Shown: positions 34,275 through 47,367, counted from the first letter of the stretch. The stretch: DNA of 64,000 nt from Isoetes taiwanensis (GCA_021234155.1 JAJEKV010000042.1:1043864-1107863); one strand, 5' to 3'. The notes: generated from the sequence alone by a model not told the origin. Numbers and translations are program-made.

Positions 34275-34977
34275 AGGACAATAATAAGAAGCTTTGGAAG
34301 GTTGGAGCTACCAAGGAAGTATAAGATGCGAAGGGAGTAGTCCGAAACTAAAAAGCATTTAAAGTATAGATAGAGATGGAGGTATTGAATTTGAGGATGA
34401 CAATTTGGGTCTAGTAATGATGATAAGATGATTAAACATTTGAGATGCTATGGCCATTTTGTAGCCTCTTGCAAGGGACATGGACTGAAGATTAATATAT
34501 TCAAAATGTTGTTGCTAGACAATGTCAATTTGCTTAAATCGGAAAGCAAAATATGGAGTTCAACTTCTCAAATATTGATATGTCCTCACATTTGTGATTA
34601 CTTGCCAATTAGTGACAGGATGATAAATTTTAAGGAGTTGATAATTGCCTTCCCACTTGCAAATCGATGACTGGATAATGATATTGTGAATTTAATTCCG
34701 AAATTTTAAGGGCTGATAAATTGCCTTCCTGAGGTAGATAGACCATACTCGGTCTGACCACCAACCACGCCGTCATCTTAAAATGGCACTGGTCCATTGT
34801 TAGATTCACCATGGCAAGAAGTTGCTGATTAAAATTATGCATGCTTGTTAAAAGATGTGTGTCACTCTTGAGATTTCTTCAATCCCACAGTTCTTACGTG
34901 CTTACATCCATTCTTGTATAATGATGCTTATCAATCTATGTTTAATTTGTCAATTCATTTAAATATATACAAAAGAA

Positions 34978-37383
34978 TCATTTTCTTTTGTGGAAATCAT
35001 AATTTAATTTATATGCAACATCAATGTCTAGTGGAGGCATTGGCAATTCTTGTCGAACCCCAAGACTACTGGAGTTTGTGCTATTACGAAGTTCACCAGA
35101 TCTGTTAAAAATAGTCTGTGATGCTGGAGATCTCTGTGGCTTACCATAATAAGGTTCTTCCACATCTCTTGATGTCTAAGGTAACCTGTCAAAATTTGGA
35201 TGATCATAATATGCTATTGGTTGTTTGCAATGACTTGTACCATCTAACTGTGGTACGACGTATATCTTGTATCTATGGGAGGCTTCAGGGTTTGGAAAGT
35301 GAAGCTTAGAATTTTGCTGATCTTCCATATCCATCCCCACAGTTCCATTTCCATCCCTTTCTATAGTAATCTCTGTGGATGTCACAATAGAGAGTTCAGA
35401 AGATTCAGTTAACTCTTGAGATCCCCTTTGAAGTAAGCATACGCTTTCTGTAGCTTTATCAAACTGTTGAGATTTGCTTGGCATGTCTTGTGCAGCATAT
35501 AAATGACTTTGAACATCCTCCTTAACAATGCACCATCGCGGTAAATGTCAGACGTGGGCATGTTATAGTGTGCATCGGCTGTGGGTGGGGACGACCAAGA
35601 CTGCATACTCCAACCTTCACTAGCTGTCTCACTGTACTGCTCATCCGAGCTAGATTCCAAAGAAACCTGAACCCTATTTTGAGAAGGAGATGGACTATCA
35701 GGATAAGAACCCCCATTGCTTGTTCTTCCAGTATCAACACTGTTTCTTTTGCAACTCACCTGCCTGCGAAATTGCTTTCTTGCAGCAACCAAAGCTGATA
35801 GCTGAGACTGGGTGCTTTCAGGCATTGATATGTTATGTTTTCTTGAGACCTCTGGATAATGGTATTGACCTGATTCTAACTTGCTATTACTATTGCCCAG
35901 AGGCTGGCTACCATCAACTACTGGGATATTTGAAAACAATTCTGAGCTACTTGCGCTTTGGACATTTTTCCCGTGCTTTTGCCAATCTATTACTCGTAGG
36001 CAAATTGAGGTTTTTACTTTCTTCCTTTGAAACTCGTGTTGGAGGTTCCCTCTCCAATGTTAAAGTAGTCTCTGAACTTGAAACATGGGCAAAACTTTGT
36101 TCACTTACTCCACTTACTGATGATGATGGAGAATAAGTCGTGTTCTGAGTTGCTTCTTCATGAATGATAGGTTTACAAGAAATGATTCTGTTCTTTGAAT
36201 GTGAATCTCTGTTTTGGTAAGCGGCTGTAGCCCTTCCCATATATTTGATGTTTAAAGCAATAAATTCATAGGACTTGCCCACCACTTGGCTCCTAGTATC
36301 ATCTAGATCCAAATCATATTGTGAAGGACCTGCAAGCCGATTCTCTTTTCTGTCCAGTGAGGCAGTTGAAGGAGGAGACCCCCTTTCTAATGAGGCAGTT
36401 GAAGGAAGAGACCCCTTTTCTAGACTCGAGTTAGTGGACAGCCTTGAAGATGACTTTGAGAAACTACGCTGCTGTTGGGAACTTAATCCAGGCATAGATG
36501 GAATTGAGGGAAGAAGTTCTCTATCCAGATTTGCAGTAGTCCCTTGCTTACTACTATAAGGCAGTGGGTAACTTTGTTCACGTCTTGGCAATTCTGAAGT
36601 GTGTGTTGATGTCTTCATGATATTTTCTTCACGTGTGGCAACAGCATTTTCTGGAGCATAACCATTGTCATCTGGAATTACTATTTCATAATTGGGCTCA
36701 TTTGTAGAGTCTGGCTGTTCGACATGCTGCTTAGGGTCTCCAAATATAGCCTTCAGCGAGGAAGCAGGTGCTTGGATTCCCATGTACTTAGCTTGAGTAT
36801 ATGCTGCCTCATGCAAACATAGTTCTGCTTGTTTGAAGAGGTCATGCAACATCTTCTGTGCTCTTTCTGTCACTGCATTTAAGATTGTACTTGCCTGCTG
36901 CTGAAATGCTAACCCTGATTCATTATTTTCATGGCCCATCCGATTAGTCTTACTGTGCCGAAAATTTGGATATCTGGCAGAGTAGTCTTGAGTTTCATCA
37001 TACATATTTAATGGTTTCAAATGCCTTGATTCAGGACCATTTCTATCCTTACCAGGCTGTTCAAAGCCTGTTTGCAAGGGGAAAGGCTTTGTTGAATGTG
37101 CCTCGTGGACTGCAGGTCTGAAATCATTGATATACTTTATGTTAGGACGCAAAGATGCCTCCCGGATTTGACTTCGACTTTGTCCAACTCTAGGATCTGC
37201 TTGAGTTGGTGAATGAGAAAATCTTGTTTGATGCGCATGAGCCAATGACGAAATACGATCATTTTGGGGTAGTGTTGGTTGCTTCATATCCAGATAATCA
37301 GTTGATAGTAATGTAGTAACTGCAGGCTACTGAACCAATGTGTCATTATCCTCTATATGGTTGTATTGCCATCTACGCTTGAA
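34978..37383 (-). pseudogene. Decayed unrecognised plant gene (large exon, four disruptions)
   Basis: A likely 3' splice site (pyrimidine tract then CAG) precedes TTC at 37383. The frame reads FKRRWQYNHIEDNDTLVQ, a TAG at about 37327, then a 446-codon ORF from ATG 37287. Coding text changes frame near 36000 (to HGKNVQSASSSELFSNIPVV), changes again near 35540 (IVKEDVQSHLYAAQDMPSKS) and crosses a TAG at about 35176 before ending at 34978. The protein is Ser/Gln/Asn-rich and probably disordered. It has one helical segment (ASTILNAVTERAQKMLHDLF and LCLHEAAYTQAKYMGIQAPA) and a small internal repeat (LPSTASLERGSPPSTASLDR). I cannot assign a family. The disruptions make function unlikely. Confidence 0.55.
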
Positions 37384-38705
37384 CTGCAGTAAATCAGGAA
37401 AATAAAAGTAAAAACGAAAGTACCATGGCAGTGGCCAGCAATGTCTCAGAAACTTTTTAAAATCACAAATTCATGGTTTCTCAATATTGCAGGTGTTAAC
37501 TCCTATGCACGAAGGATCATAGGATGCAGGCACTCCATGACACCTGGAACAGTAACAACAGGCAATGACCTGTACAACATAGGTACCAATGGCACTGCCG
37601 GAAGACAAGAATATTTCTACCTTATCTGCAATTAAATATAACCCCAACATAGTCTCTGACACTAACATAATCTTGACTCTGAAATGCATTTGGGTTTATG
37701 TAAATGCAAACTGGCACATCAAACAAAGTCCAATGTTATGTGCAGAGAATAGGTGTTCCTCTTGCTAAGGACCCAACAAGCAGATCAACAACAAAGTTGA
37801 CGGATGGTTTTCTATTAGCCTCCGATATTGCTCATTCGTCAAGAAGTGCAATGCAGCATATGGAACAATTCTTACAACGTAGCACCATTTCCTCTAATAA
37901 ATCAAGAAAAGCAGAAAAAGCTAATTCATTACTGGCCAGTTCTTGTGACACATGGGAAACGATGCATGTCATCCTAACAATGGGGAAACACCCTAGCTTT
38001 CCTGCTCTACACAATTGCCCTCAATGCATTTAAAAAATTAAAGGTCTTCAACATCTACAAGATTTATGCAATAGCTTTTACCAGAATTAGCATACCCCGT
38101 AAAAGCCTCCATTCTCTCAAGGTTGAAATATAGAAATCAAAGGACAACTCATCCCTAAAGTCCGAGAACTGCCAAATTTGCATCCTCAAAAGGATATCCA
38201 TAAAACATCTCTAACACTAGATAATTTGCCATGCTAAACAATTCTAAGAATTTAGGGTTCTGGGTTACTTCCCTTCACTACACCGGCCGCAATAGATGTG
38301 ACATCGCTCCAATGCGAAGATAGATATGTCTTGACTCCTACCTTCTGGCATATTTTGGATCAAGTCTGAGCTCCCTTTCCATCAAAGAAAAAATGGTGCC
38401 TCTGGTGCCAACCCTAGGCTTTTCTTTCTCCAGTTCGTGAACAGAAACCCCTTTTTCTTTTGCAGCATCCATTCTTCCAAAAGGCAATCAATCCAAGCTT
38501 TAAGAAATACAGATACGAATTTTCTGCTCAATAAAAGCTATAATATGGTGAGCTCAATCTTTATACTGGCAACATGAAGCCAAGTGATCATGTACGAAGA
38601 TGTTAAGCATAAAGTTCAAGAACCCGATAGTTCTCTAAGAATGTTACTCCACCGGAACCACACAGCCGGTTAGCCAGTTCGAACAGCGGCCCCCCAGCAA
38701 CAGCG
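37384..38705. other. No gene seen
   Basis: Possibly an intron and upstream remainder of the decayed gene. No exon could be supported. Confidence 0.35.
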
Positions 38706-38841
38706 GTGACCGCGAATTTACTGGCAGTAGCAAGTTTGTAGCAGTTTTCTGCATATTCTAAGGATATACTGGCATATATCAAGAATATGCCTAAAACCCA
38801 CACAAACAAGGGATTGCCCCCTAGGGGCAACCCAAAAATGG
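38706..38841. repeat. Direct repeat flanking the decayed gene, right copy
   Basis: Matches 34138-34274 through GTGACCGCGAATTTACTGGC, GCAGTTTTCTGCATATTC, AATATGCCTAAAACCCAC and CCCCCTAGGG..AACCCAAAAATGG. Similarity is roughly two-thirds by eye. Confidence 0.6.
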
Positions 38842-39483
38842 ATACGCACATTGACAAAAAAAAAATTGTCATGTACACAAGTGCCCAAGCAAAAACAATG
38901 TTTCTAAGCTATGAATTCCAACATTTTGTTTAAGGAAAATCTTCATCCTTTTTTTTTTGGGTTACCAAAATGTTGTAAAAAAACCTCTGTTATGGCTAAA
39001 TTGTTTGCACCTATTCCTTGTCTGCTTTTACTGGTCACAGGGAGCCATAAATCGGTACGTCCGGGAGTACCCTATTATAAAGAGAGAGGCATATGTTATG
39101 TAATATATTGTGGAGACATACTGATTACACTAAATGGGCTTTTGCAATGGTGTCTTTATGTTATACACATCCACACCCTCTTTTCTCTTAGGTTCAATGT
39201 CTAAGTAAATTACAAATGAAAAGATATCAACTCAACATAAGTCTTGTTTAATGCCGCACAATCGCATAAAGTGCATACATTTGTTCATCATGGTCAAATT
39301 GCTAAGTGTCTTTCTAGTAGGACACATATTGGCCCATGAATCTATTTTCAGTTAAAAAGCAATGGCACAAAGTTACATAGTTGAAAAGCATTGGCACAAA
39401 GCTTTTATATAGTTGATGGAGATGGTCTCATGCAACAGAAACATGTATATTAAAATCGCATCGATCCGAGCCCTCGGATCGCC
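38842..39483. other. No gene seen
   Basis: AT-rich and non-coding. A 9-bp hairpin CGATCCGAG-CC-CTCGGATCG sits at about 39461-39480, next to the left inverted repeat of the following block. Confidence 0.35.
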
Positions 39484-42400
39484 ATTCTGGGAAGGGACGA
39501 GCTACTAGATAAGGCCACTCCCCCTTTGGGACCGCTTATCGCCTTCTCACAAAGCAGCCTTTTCTTCCATTTCGTTTCCCCTTCCCCCCGCCGCCGCGGG
39601 GGCATGAGTCTTTTTTCATTTATGTTTCTGTTCATGCACTTTGTTGTTCTCCACCTTGTGTTAAGCATTTATCATGTTTTTCATCCAAGATCATGCCGCA
39701 TTATTCTCCACCCGTAAGTGATGTCGTTTTATTTCCACCCGAGGTGATGCATATTTTCACATATCGGTTCTCCACCCGCTGGTGATGCTTTTCCACCCTA
39801 TGGGTGATGCTATCTCTTTTCTCAATAGGTGTTCTTTTTCATCCGCCATCGGCCATATATTGGGAACTTATTCAAAGCGGTTTGTTTCATCATTGCCATG
39901 CATGTTTGCTTTTTCGAACCATTCACTCGTGTTTTTAGGGGTTCTTGTGTTGCTTGCACCTGCCGCCTTCTAGGGTCCCGCGCTATATTTGTGTTCGCCA
40001 TCAACCCATCTCCTTCGCCTCTCCAGAAACACATTCAAGGATTTTCCTCATTGCCTTCCTGGGGTCCTTATATTTGTGTTCGCCATCAACCCATCTCCTT
40101 CTGCCTCTCCGTGCAACACATTCAGGCGGTTGTTGCACCATTTCTCATTAGGGGCGGGTTTTTATCCCCTGAGAAGTTGTCGCCATTACCCGCGGTAATA
40201 TTTCTTTTTACCGGTAGTCCGATATTGTTCCTATGGTCTGGCTACCCTCTCTATTCTTCAAAACATTGTATACGGGCTGCGGATGAATGACAAGCCTCCG
40301 CTTCTTGTAATAGGTTCCTCTTGCATACGCAGCCTTTTTACACCTATTTTTCTAGCTGCTCCATTTGCTCAACTCTCGCTTGACATCATTTCGCCTTTGG
40401 GCTAATTTTCTTATCCATACGCTTGTAGTTTTCTATTTGCATTTGGCTTTGTTTGATGGATTCCTTACTCACAATATGTCATTGAAACTCGCTCCATTTG
40501 CTCAACTAACTCTGACATCATTTCGCTCTTTCTAGCTAATTTTTCTTATATGTATGTTGCAATTTTTATTTGCAACATACAAAAACCCGCCATATAGATT
40601 TTCGGGATAATCACATGCAAAGCAACTCCTAGCATATCGCTACTTAGGTAGTGGATTGGGCTTTCATGTGATATGTAAAATAAAGTGATGTAGAATGTAC
40701 TCATGATGTGATGATGAATAGAATGACGCCCTTCAATAAAAAAAAAAATTTTTTATTTGCATTTGGCTTTGTTGATGGATTTCTATTAACGATATGTCAC
40801 CTTGTTTTCATTTTCATTTAGCATATACCTTTTTACTTTATTATCGCAAAACCATGTCACGCTTTTCGTGTCATTGTGTTATAATTTTGGGATCTTGTAA
40901 CGTGGTTGTTTTCTTTGTTGCATTTATTTCATTGGCTTGCATTCCTCTTTTTCTCGTGATTTATGCTTTGAGCTTAAAACATATAACTTTGTTGTCCTTT
41001 TCGGAAATATTGCTCGAAATTGTCATTATGTTGGTGATTGTCATTTATCATAACATTGCAACTTCGCCAAGTTGCATTCTCTGCTCGTGAAAAATGGGTG
41101 ACCCGTTATGTTGTTAGGTGGTTTTCTATTTTTAAGTGGACTTTACACATGTTTTATTGCTTATATAGCACCAATTTTATAGATTTGGGTGATCCTTTGT
41201 TTACGCTTAGTCTCCACTTTGTCATATTTGTAGTAGGCTTCTTCTTCGTAGCATAGCTTTATTCACAATATGTAACATTACATACTCATTGTGTTTTCAT
41301 TTCCTTTAACATGTATTTTAGTGCACTCATCTCAGATGGCACTAGCTTTTTAACAAAGATGTCCTTTCTAATGAAGCCATCTCCCATATGGCTAACCGCC
41401 CTAGCACCCAATCGACCTCGCCATCGCTGACTTTCGCTTCCTCTTTCTCTTGGCCATAACCTCACCTTTGACTTTGGCCTCACATTTGACATAAACCGCT
41501 TGTGCATAGCCATCCTACTTTTCTTCAAACTTAAGCCTCATTTTTCTTGATCTAATTTATGTGATCCGGAATTTAACTTCAATCTCATCTCCCTTGACCT
41601 TCCTCTTGATTTGTACCGACATGTTCCGCCACTTCTACCTCAACCTCTTCATCTTACCGCTATTCATATTGCAAAGATCTATTCCTCTCGCTACCACAAT
41701 GTCATATTATTTTCCTTATGACATCTCATTTCACAAAGATTCATTTTCTTTTCACATATTGTTTAAAAACGCTGCGTTGCATTGCATTTTTGTCGCAAGC
41801 ACGCCCTATTTGGCAAATTTTAGTTTGGCATCGTGTTCTTGAAGTTCTTTACCATTCTAGGTTTTTTCGCACTATCATTATACATCCTTGGCATATTTGC
41901 TATTTAGCTTTATCCGATATGATGCATATTGCGCTTGGCAATCGCATTGAGATTTTATGACATGGGTTTCTATTGGATCATTTTTCATTTTTATGCTTAT
42001 CTTTATCTAGATGTGGAGCATCTTCAGTTATTGTACACAAGGTATTATATTGGACGCATTCTAATTTTGTGCATTGTGCTAGTTCTGCATGATTCTAGTT
42101 ATCTCGGGAAACACATTTCTAGCTGTCTATTGAGAGCTTTTTGCACTTATAGTGGATCTTTTTCTATTTGTTTTCAGATTTGGCACTCTCTTATTGATCC
42201 TCCATGGGATTGTAAAGCACGTGAATGTCCCAATTTTTCATATCATTATGTCGTCATTATAATTTCATGTCGTCATTTGCATCACTTGTCATACGGCTAA
42301 CCTCCTTACCTTCCCCCCTCATCCTGCACTTTCGGCTCCTATCTTTTCTATGTCTATCACCTTGCCTTTGACATAGACCCTCCATTTTACTCTTCATACG

Positions 42401-43820
42401 ACCATAGCCATCTTCTCATTCTTGCGTTTTGAGCCTCTTTATGTCTGCCACCTATGACTTTAGCTCATCCCTTGTTTTTCTAAATGCTACTTATTTCATT
42501 TGTTTAGCGTGCCTATATGTGGTCATCTCTGGGCATATATTTCGTATAAGATGAGTCTAACTCGACTCGACCTTGTCCATTGTTTTCGTCATACTCCTCG
42601 CCTTCTTGCTTATGTTCGTGGTTCTTAACCTTCCCTTGTTCAAGCGACCTCTACCTTGACCTCCACCTCGCCCCTCGCTCTATTTGTGGGAATTGAAGTC
42701 GGGTCCGGCCATCATGCTATCTATTTTGCGTATTTTGCTACTTGTCTTTCTCTCAAGATCTCAATTCTATTGAGTTATTTCTACATTATTAGAATTACCG
42801 GGAATTTTTATGGCTTGAGTTTCCGCGGATTGGGGCATTTATTCCTAACTTTTCGTGCATTTTTGCATGGTCCTAAGTTATTTATGAAAGGGTTTTCCTA
42901 TGAGGTTGTTCGAATGTGTGTCGCTCAGCTTGGTTTGAAATTTCTTTAGGATGATGCGCCGAAAGCATTTGCCTTTTAACTTATGGGTGCATTCGCATGG
43001 TTTTAACTTTAATCATTAGAGGGTTTTCCATAGGGTATGTTTTTGCACATGTATATTGTTTTTTAGAATATGAGGTGAATCTAACCCCCGCTAGCCCCGA
43101 CCGCACCTTTGGCTCTCTTCATATTCAACTTCACTCTCCTATTCTTGTTCCGCACCATTTCGCAAACTTTTTATGTACCTCTTTTGTTAGGTACTTCTAT
43201 TTGATGCCAACCTCATTTTGCTTCTTGACCTTTCCTCGTGACTTTTGACTTTGCGCTTAATATGTCAATCACCTCTAACTTTACCTCATCCCTCCTCCTA
43301 ACTTTCTCCTCCCTCATTTCTATAAAATGCTTTTAGTTCATTTATTTAGTGTGCCTATATTTGGTCATATCCGGGTAGACATTTCGCACAACGTGACTCT
43401 AACTCAACCTTGTCCATTTTTTTTAAGGCCATACTCCTCGCCTTCGGGCTTATATTCTCCATCCTCTCTCGCCTTTTATCCTATCCGATGGACCGCTTTA
43501 TGGTGGAGGGGTTGTCTTCTTGCTATCGGCCCGATCCATCCCAATATGGTACACACATTCGCCATATGGGGCGGAGCCCTCAAGAACGCGTTCTGGGAGT
43601 TCTACATGATGATCGCCAAGGCCTCTTCTTCCCACTCTCCCTACGTACTTCGCGACTCGACCCAACACTTGGAGGTTTCATGGCGGCGGGGCTTATAGCT
43701 AAGAAAGTGCTTCGTGACCCAACTCAACACTTGGAGGTTTTGCGGCGACTGGGCTTATAGTTGAGGAAGTTCTCTGGTAGTCGACCGGTTTTGTGTCTCT
43801 TGCGAGTCCCTTCCCAGAAT
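39484..43820. mobile_element. T-rich ORF-poor block bounded by 15-bp inverted repeats
   Basis: ATTCTGGGAAGGGAC at 39484-39498 is exactly inverted at 43806-43820. The 4.3 kb between is strongly T-rich on the plus strand and has no recognisable protein. It holds several internal duplications: an 85-bp-spaced pair with GTGTTCGCCATCAACCCATC (39991, 40076), a 62-bp tandem pair (43648-43771), diverged repeats around GCTCCATTTGCTCAACT (about 40360 and 40490), and a long-range pair (about 42483-42625 and 43325-43450). A non-autonomous DNA transposon is possible; no target duplication is visible, so the call is tentative. Confidence 0.4.
43648..43771. repeat. 62-bp tandem duplication
   Basis: CTTCGCGACTCGACCCAACA at 43648 recurs as CTTCGTGACCCAACTCAACA at 43710. 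Each is followed by CTTGGAGGTTT and GGGCTTATAG. Confidence 0.75.
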
Positions 43821-43869
43821 CTACACTAAAATAATATGGCATAACATAACTACAAAGGCCATGAAGCTC

Positions 43870-44624
43870 CTATAAGGTGTTTTGTATAGGTTGTACAATG
43901 AGCAAAGTTAGTGAAACATCCTTTATTAAGCTCTCAATCTTCATGACGCAATCAAAATTGTCTACAATTTTGTATGCAAGGTTCATTCTATGAGCCATGC
44001 AATGCACACAAAGAGCATAAGGTGCTAATGTAGTTTGAATCCTAACTGTCAGCCCATTACGACATCCTTGCATTACAGAGCAACCATCCATGCCAATGCA
44101 GACCAGTTTTCTTGCAATATCAAGTGTTGAAAGCTCCAAAACTGTCTTTAAACTCTCGTCAACAATTGCAAATATATTCTCCGCTGTTGCATTTTTTTGC
44201 AAGCGCATGATTCTAACATAAGATGCCCGTCTAACAAACAGGGTCACATAGTATACTGTCATGCACAGCCAAGACGAGTTATCTTTTGCGGTTGCCTCAT
44301 CCAATGACAAACCACTTTGCTTAGACCAATGTGAGCTGGGTAAGTTTTGGTTACTAGGCTGCATTTCCAAAATCTCTTTCTCCTTAGGATAATCATCATA
44401 GGCCTTCCTTTTTTTAACACATGGAATACTGCCTGTAGCTGCACCAGTCTTGAAATTTTTATCAGTAATTTTTTGAAGCAAATCTTTGATCGGTTCCACA
44501 ACGGGTAAGTCTTTCTTTGCCAGGTACTCCATATATTCCTCAACATACTGCAAATGCCTACACCCATCCTTTGTTTTCCACCTCATCACAGACACTTCCT
44601 TTCCATCCTCATGCTTAACCAGTT
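43870..44624 (-). CDS. hAT-like transposase-derived protein, internal exon(s)
   Basis: From a probable AG acceptor at 44625 the frame is open for about 250 codons to a stop at 43870. It has EYMEYLAKKDLPVVEPIKDL, then ATAENIFAIVDESLKTVLEL, KLVCIGMDGCSVMQGCRNGL and YALCVHCMAHRMNLAYKIVD. The G.DG.SVM.G..NG and VHC.AHR.NLA blocks typify the hAT-derived family that includes DUF4371 and KIAA1586/ZMYM-like proteins (RNase H-fold segment). The C-terminal hAT dimerisation region is not seen. A probable N-terminal exon lies at 47035-47367. It may be a transposase relic or a partial domesticated gene. Confidence 0.6.
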
Positions 44625-47034
44625 CTGCATTTCAAAGAGAAAATGATCCAAAACTATAACATAAGAGGAGCCCTTGGATTTTATATAAAAGCTTGACCTG
44701 TTAAACTAGATTCTAAACTAGATATACGAACTGCCCTCTGAAGTCATAATATGAATCACATTGCCCAAGTTACTATTCCCGATGCAAGACCTATTGCTTG
44801 CATATTGAGACCTAACATGAGCTTGCCCCAGAAGTCTTTTCTTAATAAAAGCAAAAACTTTATCATGAAGGTTAAGGTTAAGGATGTGGCATCTACACTC
44901 GAGATAACCACATTGGCTACTAAGGCCGTTTACAACAGATTCACATGGCAAATGCAGGTTGGTTTTTCAAGATTTCAATTTATCAGTCAATTCTTGATAT
45001 GGTCTGTATTATATTATCATTGGTTGCTGGGATGTGTAATTTAGCTATTTAAATTAGTCTCTGTTTAAAGCTTTGAATTTATAACTATTCCATACATACT
45101 ATTATTTAAATGATCTATCAAGCACTTGTTATTCTACATTGACTAAAATGTCCTTTCTCAAGGAAGGATGATTACGGTGATTGTGTATGACTTAGAAACT
45201 GGATTTTTGGTACTATCAGACTAAAATTGAACGATTACTCTTTAGAATATTGATCACAAGTCTGAATTTTTTTCTAATGTCATGTAGAAAAACTCAAAAA
45301 TACCATGGCTAAAGATATTTGGTACACTTTCTCTAGCAGTTGGAGTTGCAATGAGTTAACCCTTGAACAAATAATATCAATCACTTTTTCATGCACATAG
45401 CTTATTACTTATTCACCCTAGATGCCTTCCATGCATCAATGGTGACTGAAAATAATCACACTCTTTATAATCACTGCTGATAGAACAAAGTAAAGAAAAG
45501 AAAAAAGTAAATTTTCCTTTTGAGAAGTGGGATACAAGCTGGCTGCGCAAATGCTTTGATCAATAATATCTGGACATGATTATATCTGAAGCTCAACAAT
45601 TTAAAAGTAAAATATTTGGCAGATTCACGTGCTTCAGTAGGAGCTTCAGAGTTGTATCTCAATTTTCAATATTTGAAATAGATAATAGTCCTATCAGTCA
45701 CCTTCCACGGGGCACATTGGGTTGCATTTGAATTTTGAAGGGACGTAGTATATTAACCCGTCAATATTATCTAGGTTACATGCTAGCAATAACTTCTCAA
45801 AATTAAAAGATGACAAGTTAGTTGAGCACAATGACCTTCTAAAGAGCCCAATAAATTTCATAAAGAACTTGTCTATACTTGAAAATACTGTCATTTACTT
45901 GGAACATAGTTTACAACAGAGAAAACATAAGACCAGAGAAACCAGAGAAAACATTGCAGTAGAGAAGGCGGAGAAAACATAGAGGCATGTATGTTGAGAT
46001 GCCCAAGTCCGGCATGCTTTCCCATCTCATAGAATTTAAGTTTTAAACAAAACGAGCCTGCTGGGGATCCTCATCCTCGTCGTCTTGTTTCTTGTTCTGT
46101 TGCTACTATTCCTCCATCGTTTCCTCCAGCTATAGTCCGACTAGCTATTCTTAGCTCTAGCTATAGCCCGACCTCCAGCTATGGTCTGACCCCGACCAAT
46201 TCCGAGATGCCCTCAACCTGCTCCACCATTTTGAGCTCGAGTTCTACTACACTATACCGACAACTTCATTCAATAGAACCTAAGTCCGTTAAAAATTAAA
46301 GTGATATAAAGAAAGAAAAAAGTGCAGGCTAGCACCGACAAGTACTTTTTGGCACATCCTAGCCATCCGATAGATGTGCCCATCCTTGGCTGTCTAAAAA
46401 GCCAGTCCGACGAAACCATTTTGTACAAATACTTCGAAAGGAATCACACGGCCTTTACCCATCCCCTTCCCCCCCCCCAACTGGACGGAATCATACATGT
46501 TTTATACCACGGCTGGTGGAATCACCTACTAGAATATTCTATCGAGTGGAATCTCCAGGGCATATTTCAATCCATTCATTATTCCGTTCAAAGGAATCAC
46601 TTGCCAGTAATTTATCGAGACACAATCACGTTTATGTAATCCCCTGGGAAGGAATCAGCCCACAACATGGGAAGGCATGCTAGTATTTGCATCTACCAGG
46701 TACTTTACGACCCATCCCTACCATCTGCCTGTTCAGGTAATCAGAGCCATTGTTCTAGATTCTCACCAGGGGAATCATCACATAATATTCCTCTGGAAGA
46801 GGTATCCTATGCCATTATCACTTCCCCTAGAATCAGACCATAGGTATTCATTCCGATGGGATCACTATGTCTATACTCCTTGCCATAGAACCATTTGATA
46901 AGAGCACCATATTTCAGCTTATCGCACATATAGAGTTACGATGTTACCCTTTTAATTGCATTAATTTTAGCATCACATATCGGTGATAAAACATGAAGAC
47001 ATTCAGGTCGAATCATGGGGTTTCGCCCACTCCT
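44625..47034. other. Between the hAT-like exons; no supported gene
   Basis: An isolated plus-strand frame at 44751-44960 ends at a good donor (CAG|GTTGG) but has no recognised family. Around 46322-46890 short GGAATCA motifs recur. Two similar segments about 350 bp apart both contain GCTAGCA/GCTAGTA, AAGTACTTT/AGGTACTTT and CCATCC, which suggests an old duplication. Confidence 0.35.
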
Positions 47035-47367
47035 TCAAAGCTTGAAGCCTGCTCTTCGTGCTCTTGGAAACCCAAATTCATCTTCCTTGACTATAGGCCT
47101 TATGTAAGGAAATCTTCTAGCCCAAGCTTCCTGAAAATCCCTACCTTGAGTCCACTGACCTGACTGCCTTTTCCGTTTCTTTCCCTTGGCATTGTCAACA
47201 TCTACATTTTCTTGAGGTTCATTTGTTGCTTGATCAGTGGCCACCTTTTCACTTGAACCTTCAACTATGGCTTCCAGACTCTCCTCTACAAGCACCATAC
47301 CGCTGCTACAATTGCCCACAACATTGTTGCTGCTCGTAAAGAATGATAAAATGCTCCATGTAGACAT
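47035..47367 (-). CDS. Probable N-terminal exon of the hAT-like protein
   Basis: The frame begins MSTWSILSFFTSSNNVVGN, has an acidic spacer and a basic GKKRKRQSGQW segment, and ends FQEAWARRFPYIRPIVKEDE. Family members start with a short Ser-rich stretch, a basic patch and a W...FPW(L/I)..-type segment leading into a zinc finger. The zinc-finger exon itself is not found. The link to 43870-44624 is inferred from order and strand. Confidence 0.4.
   Translation of the reverse strand: MSTWSILSFFTSSNNVVGNCSSGMVLVEESLEAIVEGSSEKVATDQATNEPQENVDVDNAKGKKRKRQSGQWTQGRDFQEAWARRFPYIRPIVKEDEFGFPRARRAGFKL

Noticed and set aside
35690-36136. 148-codon plus-strand ORF
   Set aside because: It lies antisense to clear coding text of the decayed minus-strand gene and is a shadow of it.
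34978-37383. Upstream exons of KCBP on the same strand
   Set aside because: The text has no similarity to the KCBP N-terminus, carries several disruptions, and KCBP has its own good start at 32357/32354.
39484-43820. CACTA transposon reading of the CTACACTAAAA sequence after the right inverted repeat
   Set aside because: The orientation is wrong for a CACTA end and there is no matching 3-bp target duplication or transposase.
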